A DNA stretch of 64,000 nt from Streptomyces sp. NBC_01471 (lineage in GTDB: Bacteria > Actinomycetota > Actinomycetes > Streptomycetales > Streptomycetaceae): contig NZ_CP109450.1 in NCBI RefSeq assembly GCF_041438865.1, forward strand, positions 4,106,001 to 4,170,000, written 5' to 3'. The translations under genes and the position numbers were made by a program. The notes below the pieces were generated by a model. That model ran no database searches. It had not been told where the DNA came from and worked only from the letters and a program-made list of their open reading frames with translations. Position 1 is the first letter of the stretch, and every line of letters begins with the position of its first letter. This document shows, one piece after another, positions 50,841 to 59,897 of the stretch.

Positions 50841-52220
50841 TCAGGCCCGTACCCCCACCGAGGCCAGTGCCCTGCGGGCGATCTCGCGGCCGATCGGCAG
50901 GGCTGCCGTCGCGGCGGGTGAGGGGGCGTTCAGCACGTGGACCGTGCGCGGGGCCTCCCGGATCAGGAAGTCGTCGACCAGCGTGCCGTCCCTGAGCACC
51001 GCCTGGGCCCGCACCCCGGCCGGGGAACGGCGCAGATCCGCCTCCTCGACAGCGGGCAGCAGCCGCCGCACCGCTTCGGTGAAGGCGCGCTTGGACAGCG
51101 AGCGGTGCAGTTCGCCCGCCCCGTACCGCCAGTGGCGCCCCGCTATCCGCCACGCGCCCGGCCAGGCCAGCGTCGTGCCCAGCTCGGCGGGGCGCACCGT
51201 GCCCCAGTCGTACCCCTCGCGGGCCAGCGCCGGCACCGCGTTCGGCCCGACGTGGACGGTGCCGTCGGTGCCCCGGGTCAGATGGACGCCGAGGAAGGGG
51301 AAGGCCGGGTCGGGCACCGGATAGACGAGGCCACGCACCATGCCGGGGCGGGCCAGCGTGTAGTACTCACCCCGGAAGGGCACGATCCGCATCCCCGGGT
51401 CGTCGCCCGCGAGCCGTGCGATCCGGTCGCAGTGCAGCCCTGCGCAGTTGACCAGGGCCCTGGCCCGTATCACCGCTCCGTCCGATGTGGCGACCGCGAC
51501 GCCTTCCGGGCGCCGCGCTATCCGGACGGCCTCGGCCCCGCACCGGATCTCGGCCCCCGCCGACTCCGAGAGCTCCGCGAGGCGCGCGGCCACCGCGCCG
51601 TAGTCGGCGATCCCGGTGGTGGCGACCCGGATCGCGGCCAGTCCCCGGACCCCGGGCTCGTCGTCGGCGATCTGGGCGGGACCCAGCTCCCGTACCGGAA
51701 TCCCGTTCTCCCGGCCGCGCTGGGCCAGGGCGTGCAGCCGGGGCAGCTCGTCCCGCTCCGTGGCGACGATCAGCTTGCCCGTCACCTCGTACGGCAGGGA
51801 GTGCTCCGCGCAGAACTCGGTCATCTCGGCAGCGCCGCGCACCGCGAACCGCGCCTTCAGGGAGCCGGGCCGGTAGTAGATCCCGCTGTGGATGACCCCG
51901 CTGTTGCGGCCCGTCTGGTGGTGGGCGGTGCGCTGTTCCTTCTCCAGCACCAGGACCCGCGTGCCCGGTGCGGAGCGCGTCAGGGCGTACGCCGTGGACA
52001 GCCCGACGATCCCGCCGCCGATGATCAGCACATCGCAGTCGAAACCGCCGCGGTAGCCGCCGTGGCCGTCCCGGGTGCCGCTGTCCCGACTGCCGCTGCC
52101 CCGGCTGCTGCCGCCATGAGCGCCGCCGCTGTCCCGGCTGCTGCCGCCATGCCTGTTGCCGCCATGCCTGTTGTCGCCACGCGTGCCGCTGCTTCGCGTG
52201 CTGCCGTTCCCGTAAGACAT
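50841..52220 (-). CDS. lhgO: L-2-hydroxyglutarate oxidase
   Basis: A 459-residue FAD-dependent DAO-fold oxidase. After an odd Gly/Ser/Arg/His-rich N-terminal tail of about 55 residues comes the dinucleotide motif 'DVLIIGGGIVGLSTAYALTR'. 'HQTGRNSGVIHSGIYYRPGSLKA' (the LhgO signature) and 'PFRGEYYTL', 'GPNAVPAL' and 'APSPAATAALPIG' follow. It oxidises L-2-hydroxyglutarate to 2-oxoglutarate. ATG 52220 follows GGAGGAGG. The tail is encoded by short tandem repeats and is absent from most homologues. Confidence 0.92.
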   Translation of the reverse strand: MSYGNGSTRSSGTRGDNRHGGNRHGGSSRDSGGAHGGSSRGSGSRDSGTRDGHGGYRGGFDCDVLIIGGGIVGLSTAYALTRSAPGTRVLVLEKEQRTAHHQTGRNSGVIHSGIYYRPGSLKARFAVRGAAEMTEFCAEHSLPYEVTGKLIVATERDELPRLHALAQRGRENGIPVRELGPAQIADDEPGVRGLAAIRVATTGIADYGAVAARLAELSESAGAEIRCGAEAVRIARRPEGVAVATSDGAVIRARALVNCAGLHCDRIARLAGDDPGMRIVPFRGEYYTLARPGMVRGLVYPVPDPAFPFLGVHLTRGTDGTVHVGPNAVPALAREGYDWGTVRPAELGTTLAWPGAWRIAGRHWRYGAGELHRSLSKRAFTEAVRRLLPAVEEADLRRSPAGVRAQAVLRDGTLVDDFLIREAPRTVHVLNAPSPAATAALPIGREIARRALASVGVRA

Positions 52221-52290
52221 CGCACCTCCTCCCACCCCGATAGTGCACTGGCCCACTGACAATGCCCTCAAACCAGGGGGGAGGACCGTT

Positions 52291-53712
52291 CTACGCGGGC
52301 GCCACCAGAAGTGGTCTGGCCCGCTCCCGTAACTCCACCACTCTCGGCTCGTCGCCGTACGGTTCAAGGCGGTGCAGCAGATCCCGTACGTACTCGGTGG
52401 TGCGCGCCGACGAGATCCGCCCGGCTACCTCCACCGCCCGGGTGCCCGCGGCGCACGCCGCGTCGAGGTTGCCGGACTCCAGCTCCGCCACCGCGCTCAC
52501 CACCAGCCGCAGCCCGTGCGACCGGACGAACTCCTCCGTCGGCTTCGACAGCGCCTGCTCGGTGAAGCGCCGCACCTGCCGCGGCGCCTTCAGATCGTGG
52601 TAGCACTCGGCGGCGTCGGCGGCGAAGCGGTCGTACGAGTAGAAGCCGAGCCAGGACGGATCGGCGTCGCCTTCGCGCGAGCGTTCCAGCCAGCCCTCGG
52701 CCGCCTTCAGTGCCGCGCCGGCCGCCGCCGAGTCACCGGCGCGCGCGTGCGCCCGTGCTTCGACCAGTCGGAAGAAGCTCATCGTGCGGGCCGTCGCGAG
52801 GCCCCTGTTGCGTTCGACCGCCGCCTGCGCGAGGTCCACCCCCTCGTCCCCGAAGCCGCGGTAGACCGCCTGGAGCGACATCGAAGCCAGGACATATCCC
52901 CCCAGCGGGACATCGGCTGCCGCGCGGGCGAGCCGCAGCGCCTGGATGTAGTAGCGCTGGGCGGCCTCCTGCTGGCCGGTGTCGAACGCCATCCACCCGG
53001 CGAGCCTGGTCAGTTCGGCGGTCGCGCCGAAGAGCCCGCGGCCCACCTCGTCGGAGTACGAGCCGAGGAGCAGTGGAGCCGCGTCCACCCGGAGGCACTC
53101 GGGCACCATCGACGAACGCCAGTCCCCGCCGCCGTACTTGGAGTCCCAGCGCCGGGCGTCCTCCGCGGCCTCCCGCAGTTTGGTCACGTCGCTGTGGCCG
53201 ACCCGCAGCGCGGCCGGGTCCGCCAGCTCCTCGGCACCCCGCTCCACCGAGGAGTCGGCGGGTGTTATCAGCCACCGCGAAGCAGGGGTCGCATATGCCG
53301 TGACCGCGAACGACCCGGCGAGCGACTGCCAGATCCCGCCACTTCCGGCCCGGCGCCCCGCGAGGTCCAGCCGGTACAGATCGGTCGCCGACACCACGGC
53401 TGAGCTGACGTCGCGGTGGAAGGCGAGCCCGACCTCGGGGGCCGGATCCGCGTCCGCGAGGCCTATCTCGTGCAGCGGTACGGGCCGGCCCAGCTTGGCG
53501 CCGATCGCCGCCGCGATCAGGTGGGGCGCGGCGCCCTGGGGCACCATGCCCTTGGAGACCCACCTGGCCACGGACGTCTTGTCGTACCGAAGCGTCAGGC
53601 CGCGCTGGGCGCCGAGGTCGTTGACCCGTCGCGCCAGTCCGGCGTTGCTGATTCCCGCTACGGCGAGAACGGTGCCGAGTTTGTCGTTCGGCCCGCGTAG
53701 CTCCCTGGACAT
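52291..53712 (-). CDS. Sporulation-associated HTH/TPR regulator
   Basis: A 473-residue protein. The N-terminal 80 residues look like a small HTH ('KLGTVLAVAGISNAGLARRVNDLG...YDKTSVARWVSKGMVPQG'). The rest is a long TPR-like helical array with 'RYYIQALRLARAAADVPLGGYVLASMS' and 'AAECYHDLKAPRQVRRFTEQAL' in separate blocks. It resembles the Streptomyces family containing NsdA and the sporulation-associated protein I recall as SCO4114; the sensed ligand is unknown. GAGGGGTGG precedes ATG 53712. Confidence 0.82.
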   Translation of the reverse strand: MSRELRGPNDKLGTVLAVAGISNAGLARRVNDLGAQRGLTLRYDKTSVARWVSKGMVPQGAAPHLIAAAIGAKLGRPVPLHEIGLADADPAPEVGLAFHRDVSSAVVSATDLYRLDLAGRRAGSGGIWQSLAGSFAVTAYATPASRWLITPADSSVERGAEELADPAALRVGHSDVTKLREAAEDARRWDSKYGGGDWRSSMVPECLRVDAAPLLLGSYSDEVGRGLFGATAELTRLAGWMAFDTGQQEAAQRYYIQALRLARAAADVPLGGYVLASMSLQAVYRGFGDEGVDLAQAAVERNRGLATARTMSFFRLVEARAHARAGDSAAAGAALKAAEGWLERSREGDADPSWLGFYSYDRFAADAAECYHDLKAPRQVRRFTEQALSKPTEEFVRSHGLRLVVSAVAELESGNLDAACAAGTRAVEVAGRISSARTTEYVRDLLHRLEPYGDEPRVVELRERARPLLVAPA

Positions 53713-54283
53713 GCGCCACCCCTCGACACACAGACGGCCGCCGTGTCGCGGCAACTCCTCTTGTCCGAGAAGCCGTGCACGGCATTCGTAAACCCAGCGT
53801 AGTTCGCCGCATCCCTACCGTTAAGGGGTGATGTTCCGGATGGCGGGATTGTTGCCCGCACGGAGCGCTCTCAACCGCGGCCCGTGCTCCCGTTGTGTGG
53901 CCGTGCGCCCGGCCGTGCGCTCTGGTCCGGCCGTCCGGTGAGGTCTTCCATGTGGAGTGCGTGGGTCGGCCCGCTGCACAGGATCCAGTGGGCTGGGGGA
54001 TACGGCCGCCTCAATCCCCGCGGGCGGCCGGCCGGTCCGGGAGGCGTGTGACGTCTCCCGGACCGAAGCGCTCTGCGGCCCGTCGGCCCCCGTTCCCGCA
54101 CAGATGCCACTCCGCCAGAATGGCCGGATGACGACCCTCGTGGTGCAAGACCGAATGGCCTTTGCCGGGGGCGCATTCGCATGTGGGTGCGCGCTCCCGT
54201 ACCCCCTCCGGTACGCCGTTGTCATGGCAGCATGGTCCTGAACGCCCCCGGCGTTCAGTTGTCCACAGCCTGTGGAGGCGGCG
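53713..54283. other. Intergenic region between divergent genes
   Basis: A 571-bp gap. I see no credible gene; short ORFs lack ribosome sites or codon bias. At 54262-54276 the palindrome TCCACAG-C-CTGTGGA overlaps the GGAGG ribosome site of the next gene and could hide it in a short stem (TCCAC/GTGGA). Confidence 0.5.
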
Positions 54284-56365
54284 ATGCGGTGGTTGGTGGG
54301 GTGGAGCAGTACCGCCGCGAGCTTCGGCACGGCCGGTTCGGTGGGCGGCACGGACGAGGGCCGCACGGTTCACCCCGTCGGCTCGCAGCTGCTGTGGGGC
54401 GACCCCGACCCCCTCTGGGCGGTCGGTGACTGGCGGCCGGACGAGGTGCGGGTCATCTCGGTCGATCCCTTCACCCGCCTTGCCGTACTGGGCTGTTGTG
54501 CCGCGACGGACGAGGAGCTGCGGGTCGGTCTGTTCGCCGCGCGCGGTGGCGCCCTGCGCCATCTCACGGCCTGGGCGGGCAGTTACACGGTCGTCGTGCA
54601 GTCCGGGCGCCGGGTCACCGTCGTCGGCGACCTGGCCGGCGCACGGCCCGTCTTCCACACCCCCTGGGCCAACGGCACCGCGTACGCCACCGCGGCCCTC
54701 CCCCTCGCCGACCTGGTCGAAGCCCAGCTGGACATCGGCTACTTGGCCGCGCTGCTCGCCTGCCCCGACGTACCCGAGGCGCTGCGCGACTCGACCCCCT
54801 ACGCCGGGGTGCGGCGCATCCCGCCGGGCCACGCCCTCATCCTGCGCGAGGGCTCCCGGGAGATCACCGGGTACGAACAGGTGGCCTCGCTCGCCGTGGC
54901 CGCCGCCCAGATCGACCCGGACCGGGCCGTGGACGGCGTACGGGACGCGCTCGTCGAAGCCGTACGCGCCCGGCTCACCGCGCCGCGCCACGCCCCCGAG
55001 ACGCTGCCGCCCGATCCCGGCCCGGTCCCGGGGATGGGCCCGGCCGAACGGCGCGCGGCCCGCGGGGCCCCGGCGCCCGCCCCCGGAATCGGCGCCGACC
55101 TCTCCGGCGGAAGCGCGTCCGCCACTCTCACGCTCCTCGCGGCCGGACTGCCCGGGGTGCCGGGCACGATCCTCGGCCATGGCACGGGTGCCGGGGAGCG
55201 TCTCCTCGCCGTCACCTTCAACGACCTCTCCGCGCGGGGCCACGGGCCCGAACTGGAACGGGCGGGCGCCATCGCGGCCAATCCGAGACTGCACCACGTG
55301 GTCGTCGCGGGCGGCGAAGAGGCCCTGCCGTACGCCGATCTGGAGTCGGGCCCGCTGACCGACGAGCCGGGCCCGTCGCTGATCACTTCGGAGCGCCACC
55401 GGCTGCGGCTCGCCGCGGGCAGCGCGGACCACCTGGTGGGGGACGGCGCACGGCAGGTGCTCGACGCCCACCCCGCGCGCCTGGCCGACCTGCTGATGGA
55501 CCGTCGCAGACGCCATCTGGTCAAACCGGTGGCGGCGCTGGCCAAGGCGGACGGATCGGTCCTCATCCCCTTCACCGTCTACCGCGCCGCGCGCAGACTG
55601 GCCCGCACCCCGTACCGCGCGGGCATCGAGGCGGCCGCCGCCCTGCTGCGCGACCGCGATGTCCAGCACATCGCGGAAGGCTCCACGCTGGACGCCTCGC
55701 TGGCGGCCCTCACCTGGTCACGTCCGGGGCCCGCGGCGCGCTGGCTGACCGGTGAGGCGCTCGCCGAAGTCTCCGTACGCCTCGAGGAGTCGGCGCTGCG
55801 CCCCACCTCGGTGCAGCGCCCCGGTGAGGCCCGCGCCCGCGCCGCTCTCGCCCGGTACGCGGCGGACCACCGGGTCTTCGAACAGGCGGCGGAGGTACGG
55901 AGCCAGCGGCTGCACGCGCCGTTCCTCGACAACCAGGTGGTACGGGCGGCCCGGCTGCTCCCCGAATCGCTGCGGGTCCAGCCGGGCGCCCGGGCCGAGA
56001 TCCTCCGTACGGTGCTGGCGGGCGCGGGCATCCACGACCTGCCGGCCGGCTGGGGCGCCCCGTCCCACACCACCGCGACGGCCTCGTTCCACCAGGGGCT
56101 GCGCGCCTCGCTCCCCTCGCTGATCGCCCTGTTCGACGCCCCGCTGCTCGCGGACGCCGGCCTGATCGAGGCGCGGGTGGTCCGCAAGGCGCTGCGTGCG
56201 GCCGCCGAGGGGGAGCGGCTGCCACTCGACGGGCTCGCCGACCTGGTCTCCACGGAGCTGTGGCTGCGCAGACTGCTGTCCCGGCGCGGCAGCTGCTGGA
56301 CCGGGACAGCGGCACCGAAACAGCGGGCGGTGGCGGGCGGGGTCGTGCCGCGGCGGAGTCTTTAG
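54284..56365 (+). CDS. Degenerate asparagine-synthase-like protein
   Basis: A 693-residue protein with the two-domain order of class B asparagine synthetases. The N-terminal part lacks the catalytic Cys2 (it starts MRWLVGW). The synthetase part has 'GADLSGGSASATLTLL' where active enzymes have SGGLDS, so the PP-loop Asp is missing. Later 'SADHLVGDGARQVLDAHPARL' and 'RLHAPFLDNQVVRAARLLP' match the family, the latter being the usual 'PF.D..V'. It is therefore unlikely to make asparagine in the normal way. GGAGG precedes ATG 54284 at 5 bases. It stands alone, with no lasso-peptide or transglutaminase partner nearby. Confidence 0.8.
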   Translation: MRWLVGWSSTAASFGTAGSVGGTDEGRTVHPVGSQLLWGDPDPLWAVGDWRPDEVRVISVDPFTRLAVLGCCAATDEELRVGLFAARGGALRHLTAWAGSYTVVVQSGRRVTVVGDLAGARPVFHTPWANGTAYATAALPLADLVEAQLDIGYLAALLACPDVPEALRDSTPYAGVRRIPPGHALILREGSREITGYEQVASLAVAAAQIDPDRAVDGVRDALVEAVRARLTAPRHAPETLPPDPGPVPGMGPAERRAARGAPAPAPGIGADLSGGSASATLTLLAAGLPGVPGTILGHGTGAGERLLAVTFNDLSARGHGPELERAGAIAANPRLHHVVVAGGEEALPYADLESGPLTDEPGPSLITSERHRLRLAAGSADHLVGDGARQVLDAHPARLADLLMDRRRRHLVKPVAALAKADGSVLIPFTVYRAARRLARTPYRAGIEAAAALLRDRDVQHIAEGSTLDASLAALTWSRPGPAARWLTGEALAEVSVRLEESALRPTSVQRPGEARARAALARYAADHRVFEQAAEVRSQRLHAPFLDNQVVRAARLLPESLRVQPGARAEILRTVLAGAGIHDLPAGWGAPSHTTATASFHQGLRASLPSLIALFDAPLLADAGLIEARVVRKALRAAAEGERLPLDGLADLVSTELWLRRLLSRRGSCWTGTAAPKQRAVAGGVVPRRSL

Positions 56366-56491
56366 GGGCTCACGCGCGGAGGGCGGAGGCGGCGTGGCCA
56401 GGGACTCGCGCGGTCAGGGGCAATCGGGGGGAGGGAAGCAGCGGCTCGCGGGGCCGCCCGGAACTCGCGAGCCGGGATCAGGTCCGGTCGG

Positions 56492-58429
56492 TCAACGGCA
56501 GCTGATCTGTGACTGCGCCCAGTCGGCCACCGCCACCGAGCCGAACGGTCCGCTCCGTTCGACGACGAGCCGGAGCGTCCGGTAGCCCGCGATGGCGACC
56601 CGCACCCGCCTGGCCGGATCCCGGCCGTGCACGACGGGCGAACTCCACAGCCGGGTCGCGTCCCCGTACACCGAGAAGCGCACCGCGCCGAGCCCGAGCG
56701 ACATGTCGTCCAGCCCGGCCAGTGCTTCGTAGGTGGAGCACTGGCGGTTGAGCTGGATGGTCACGCTGGACGGGGCGTGCACGCTGATGCCCCTGTTGTA
56801 CTGGGTTCCCCGCATGACCGGCTGGCGGCGCTGCCAGACCGGGCCGCTGTCTTTGAGGCTGAGCTCGGGCGCGGTGTGGTCGCCGACGAGCGAGTACGCG
56901 AGGGCGGCGACCTGGTAGACGGCCGGTACCGGCGCGGGCGGCGGCTTCGGGGTCGGGGTGGGCTTCGGCGGTGGGGTGGGTCTGTGCGTCGGCGGTGGGG
57001 TGGGGGCCGGCTTCGGCGCGGGGGGCTTGGGCGCGGCCTTCGGGGGTTCCGGCGCGGGCTTCGGCTTCGGGGCGGGCCTGGGCGCGGGTGCCGGGGGAGC
57101 GGGCGGTGCCTTCGGCCGTGGCGGCAGTGTGGGCTTGGGCGGTACGACAGGCTGCGCGGCGGGGGGCGCCGCGTGCGGCTTCGGTGCGGGAGCGTCGCTG
57201 CCCGACAGCGCGAACGCCAGACCGGCGGCCGCCGCGACGACGACACCGGCTGCGATACCGGCCTTCGCGGGCATGCCGAGCCCTTCGGACGCGGCAGCCC
57301 CGCCGCCCGCTGAACCTCCGCCCGACGCGGCGCCCGCGCCGGCTGCCCCGGCGGCGCCGCCCGCGACGAGCCCGGCGGCCTTGAGCGCGGACCCCCCGGC
57401 GAACCAGCCGATGACCGCGACCGGAACGAGCCCGGGAATCCCGGAGTTGACGTCCTTCAGCTCGCCCGCGGCGAGCCGGCACTTGGCGCACTCCTCCAGA
57501 TGCTTCCGCAGCCCCCGTTCGGCCCGCATCCGCAGGCCGCCGCGGGCGTACGCGCCGAGCCGGTCGGCGTACTGCGCGCAGTCGCCGCCCGCCGTGAGCG
57601 TCTGGCTCACATGGGCCTGGAGGTAGGCCTGCTTGAGCCCTTCACGGGCCCGGCTGGCCAGGACCGCGGTGGCATTGGCCGTCAGCCCGAACAGCGGGGC
57701 GACGTCGCTCGGGGACTCTTCCTCCACGGTGGTGTGCCAGAGGACCGCCTGCCAGCGCTCCGGCAGCGACCGGAACGCCTCCATGGCCAGCGACTTCTCG
57801 GCGATCCGCATCGCCTGGACATCGGCGCCCAGGTCCAGCGTGTCCTGGTCGGACACCTCCGACGACGAGGACCTGGCGGCCTGGTCGGCGAAGAGGGCGA
57901 AATCCTCGACCAGTTGCTCCCGCTTGGCTGTCTTCGTCCAGGCGGCCGCGACCCGGCGCACCGTGGTCAGCAGATACGCCCGCACCGCCTGCTCGGGCCC
58001 TGCCCCGCCCCGTACCGCCTGCAGCGTGCGCGCGAACACCTCGGCCGTCAGGTCGTCGGCGGTGTGCGCGTCACGGCAGCAGGTACGGGCGTAGCGGCGC
58101 ACCGCGTCGGAGTGCCTGCGGAACAGCTCCTCGTAGGCGCTGTCGGTGCTGTCGTCGCCCTCCCTCATCTGCGCGATCAGCTCGGCGTCCGACGGCGGCA
58201 GATCCAGGGAGCGCGGCGGCGGGAGCACGCTGCTGCCGCCCTCACGCTGCTGGGGCACGCTCGCGAACCACTCACCGTCCGGAGGCCCGCCCTGGCCGGA
58301 CGCCGGCCCGGGCCCCTTGCCGGATGTCTGCCCGGATGCCTTCCCGGACGACTGACCCGGGACCTGTCCGGGGAGCCGATGCGCTCCGCCGGCCGCGCCG
58401 AGTGGCTCGTCCCGCCCTTCACTGCTCAT
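56492..58429 (-). CDS. One-chain ECF sigma factor / zinc anti-sigma / membrane / NPCBM protein
   Basis: A 645-residue fusion. Residues 1-80: Pro/Gly/Ser-rich. 85-170: sigma region 2 ('AYEELFRRHSDAVRRYARTC', 'ADDLTAEVFARTLQAV'). 205-275: sigma region 4 ('FRSLPERWQAVLWHTTVEEES...LASRAREGLKQAYLQ'). 284-318: a zf-HC2 zinc anti-sigma module with HLEECAKC. 390-409: a membrane helix. 415-510: a proline-rich stalk. 510-645: an NPCBM carbohydrate-binding domain ('RGISVHAPSSVTIQL', 'VYGDATRLW', 'ADWAQSQISCR'). It looks like a sensor that binds a cell-wall or external glycan and controls its own sigma part. ATG 58429 was chosen over a longer frame. Confidence 0.9.
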   Translation of the reverse strand: MSSEGRDEPLGAAGGAHRLPGQVPGQSSGKASGQTSGKGPGPASGQGGPPDGEWFASVPQQREGGSSVLPPPRSLDLPPSDAELIAQMREGDDSTDSAYEELFRRHSDAVRRYARTCCRDAHTADDLTAEVFARTLQAVRGGAGPEQAVRAYLLTTVRRVAAAWTKTAKREQLVEDFALFADQAARSSSSEVSDQDTLDLGADVQAMRIAEKSLAMEAFRSLPERWQAVLWHTTVEEESPSDVAPLFGLTANATAVLASRAREGLKQAYLQAHVSQTLTAGGDCAQYADRLGAYARGGLRMRAERGLRKHLEECAKCRLAAGELKDVNSGIPGLVPVAVIGWFAGGSALKAAGLVAGGAAGAAGAGAASGGGSAGGGAAASEGLGMPAKAGIAAGVVVAAAAGLAFALSGSDAPAPKPHAAPPAAQPVVPPKPTLPPRPKAPPAPPAPAPRPAPKPKPAPEPPKAAPKPPAPKPAPTPPPTHRPTPPPKPTPTPKPPPAPVPAVYQVAALAYSLVGDHTAPELSLKDSGPVWQRRQPVMRGTQYNRGISVHAPSSVTIQLNRQCSTYEALAGLDDMSLGLGAVRFSVYGDATRLWSSPVVHGRDPARRVRVAIAGYRTLRLVVERSGPFGSVAVADWAQSQISCR

Positions 58430-58659
58430 CGCGGAAAGCCCCCGTACACACCCTCGGACCAGAACACCGGCCAAGACTGACACAGAGAGGGCTACAACCG
58501 GCCGTCCGCGTCCGGCAACCACTCATCCGGGGAGTTTTCCCGAATCGGAGCACTAACCTTCACTCGATGGGGGAAGGCTCAACTAATTGTCCCCAGGCCC
58601 CGGATGAGCGGTTGCAGGACGAGCGGTACCGAGCAGCCGAAGCCGAGCCGTACCGAGCA

Positions 58660-58794
58660 GCGAGGCCGAAACGAGTGCCGCCGATGCGAGCACTGGCGAT
58701 ACGAGTACCTGCGATACGACGGCTGCCGCTGCGAGGCCTGCCGATACGAGGGACGGCGCTGCGAGGCCTGCCGGTACGGCTGCCGCCGTGGGGC
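58660..58794. repeat. 15-bp tandem repeats between the sigma fusion and the TetR gene
   Basis: About nine degenerate 15-bp units (such as GGCCTGCCGATACGA, GTACCTGCGATACGA) fill much of the 391-bp gap 58430-58821. In one frame they read as five-residue repeats (xLPIR), in another as RYE/CRCEA repeats. Neither frame has a convincing start or ribosome site, so I treat them as a non-coding repeat. Confidence 0.75.
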
Positions 58795-58821
58795 AGCCCG
58801 CCGTGAGGCCTCAGGCTTCGC

Positions 58822-59607
58822 TCACGCCGGACGCGACCGCAGCCCCTCCAGCAGGATGTCCAGCAGCCGTGAGGACGCGGCGGCCTGCTGTGCCGCGTCG
58901 GGCAGCGTCGGCGCCGCCGTGGCTATCACCAGCAGGACGTCCGCCACGGTGACATCGCCCCGCAACTCCCCTGCTGTGTGCGCCCGGTCCACCAGCCGGC
59001 CCACGACCTCCAGCAGCTCCACGGCCCCTGTGCTGTCGTCGGAGAGCCCGGGCAGTGCGCCGGTCACCGGCGGTCCGTCGGCGCCCTGGGGAGCAGACCG
59101 CTGCTGCGGTACGCGCGTCTCCTCCGGGGAGCCCGGTCCGGCCTGCTGCGGATCTCCACCGAGGACCGCGTCGCCGATTTCGGCCGCTTCGGCCACCCCC
59201 ACGCGCAGCACCTGGGGCGGCAGCAGCCGTCCCGCACCCGAGGCCACCGAGGTCCGCAGGAAGCGCGAGAGCGCGGACCACGGGTCGTCCTCCTGCCCAA
59301 GTGCCGTACGGGCCTGCTCCGTCAGGCGGGAGGTCTCCTCCTCCGCTATCCGGCTGACCAGGACGTCCTTGCTGGGGAAGCGGCGGTACACGGTGCCGAC
59401 CCCGACCCTCGCCCGGCGCGCCACATCCTCCATCGGTGCGCCGTACCCGAGCTCACCGAACACCTCGCGGGCGGCCCGCAGTACATGTTCCAGATTGCGC
59501 TGTGCGTCCACGCGAAGCGGCGCCGAGCGCGGGACCGTGCCCGCAGCCGCCCGTGCGCTGCTCCCGGCCGGGACAGCGGCCTGCCAATGAGCGTCCTGAA
59601 TGTGCAT
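58822..59607 (-). CDS. atrA: TetR-family regulator, AtrA orthologue
   Basis: A 261-residue TetR regulator. After a 30-residue lead comes the HTH: 'RNLEHVLRAAREVFGELGYGAPMEDVARRARVGVGTVYRRFPSKDVLV' in consecutive blocks (about 34-80). The C-terminal ligand domain is helical with a Pro/Gln-rich loop near 145-165. The position beside a divergent NDH-2 gene matches AtrA of S. coelicolor (recalled as SCO4118), an activator of actinorhodin and of other antibiotic and sugar-uptake genes. ATG 59607 follows GGGGGA. The name rests on synteny and general similarity. Confidence 0.8.
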   Translation of the reverse strand: MHIQDAHWQAAVPAGSSARAAAGTVPRSAPLRVDAQRNLEHVLRAAREVFGELGYGAPMEDVARRARVGVGTVYRRFPSKDVLVSRIAEEETSRLTEQARTALGQEDDPWSALSRFLRTSVASGAGRLLPPQVLRVGVAEAAEIGDAVLGGDPQQAGPGSPEETRVPQQRSAPQGADGPPVTGALPGLSDDSTGAVELLEVVGRLVDRAHTAGELRGDVTVADVLLVIATAAPTLPDAAQQAAASSRLLDILLEGLRSRPA

Positions 59608-59687
59608 ATGCGATCCCCCGGTAATGATGTCTCCCCCCGGAGACTCCCCGCCTGGTCCCGCCGGGGCCCAGACCCGACACCCCGGCG

Positions 59688-59703
59688 AACTACGAACATA
59701 GTT
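59688..59703. promoter_or_regulatory. Inverted repeat between atrA and ndh
   Basis: AACTA-cgaaca-TAGTT lies in the divergent region 59608-59897. It is a candidate operator for the adjacent TetR regulator, though shorter than typical TetR sites. Confidence 0.4.
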
Positions 59704-59897
59704 GAGCAAGGGGCGATTCAGAAGAGGGTAGTTCCGCACGGAGCGCCCCCCGATCGGAGTATGGGCCTGGACTCTCCGTATTCCGCCCCAGTGCCCGCTG
59801 ACCGCCCCACCCGCTGACCTGCGGCCCTTCCCTTCCCGCGGGGGAACGGTCCGCTGCTGCGCGCCGGGGTTCTCCGGTCACACAATTTGTCGGGCCT

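Noticed and set aside
54284..56365. Lasso-peptide cyclase cluster
   Set aside because: The asparagine-synthase-like protein has no neighbouring precursor, RRE or transglutaminase-like protease gene, and its PP-loop is degenerate.
58567..58806. Pentapeptide-repeat-like protein (xLPIR repeats)
   Set aside because: The five-residue pattern follows from 15-bp DNA repeats; the frame has no ribosome site and does not match the A(D/N)LXX consensus.
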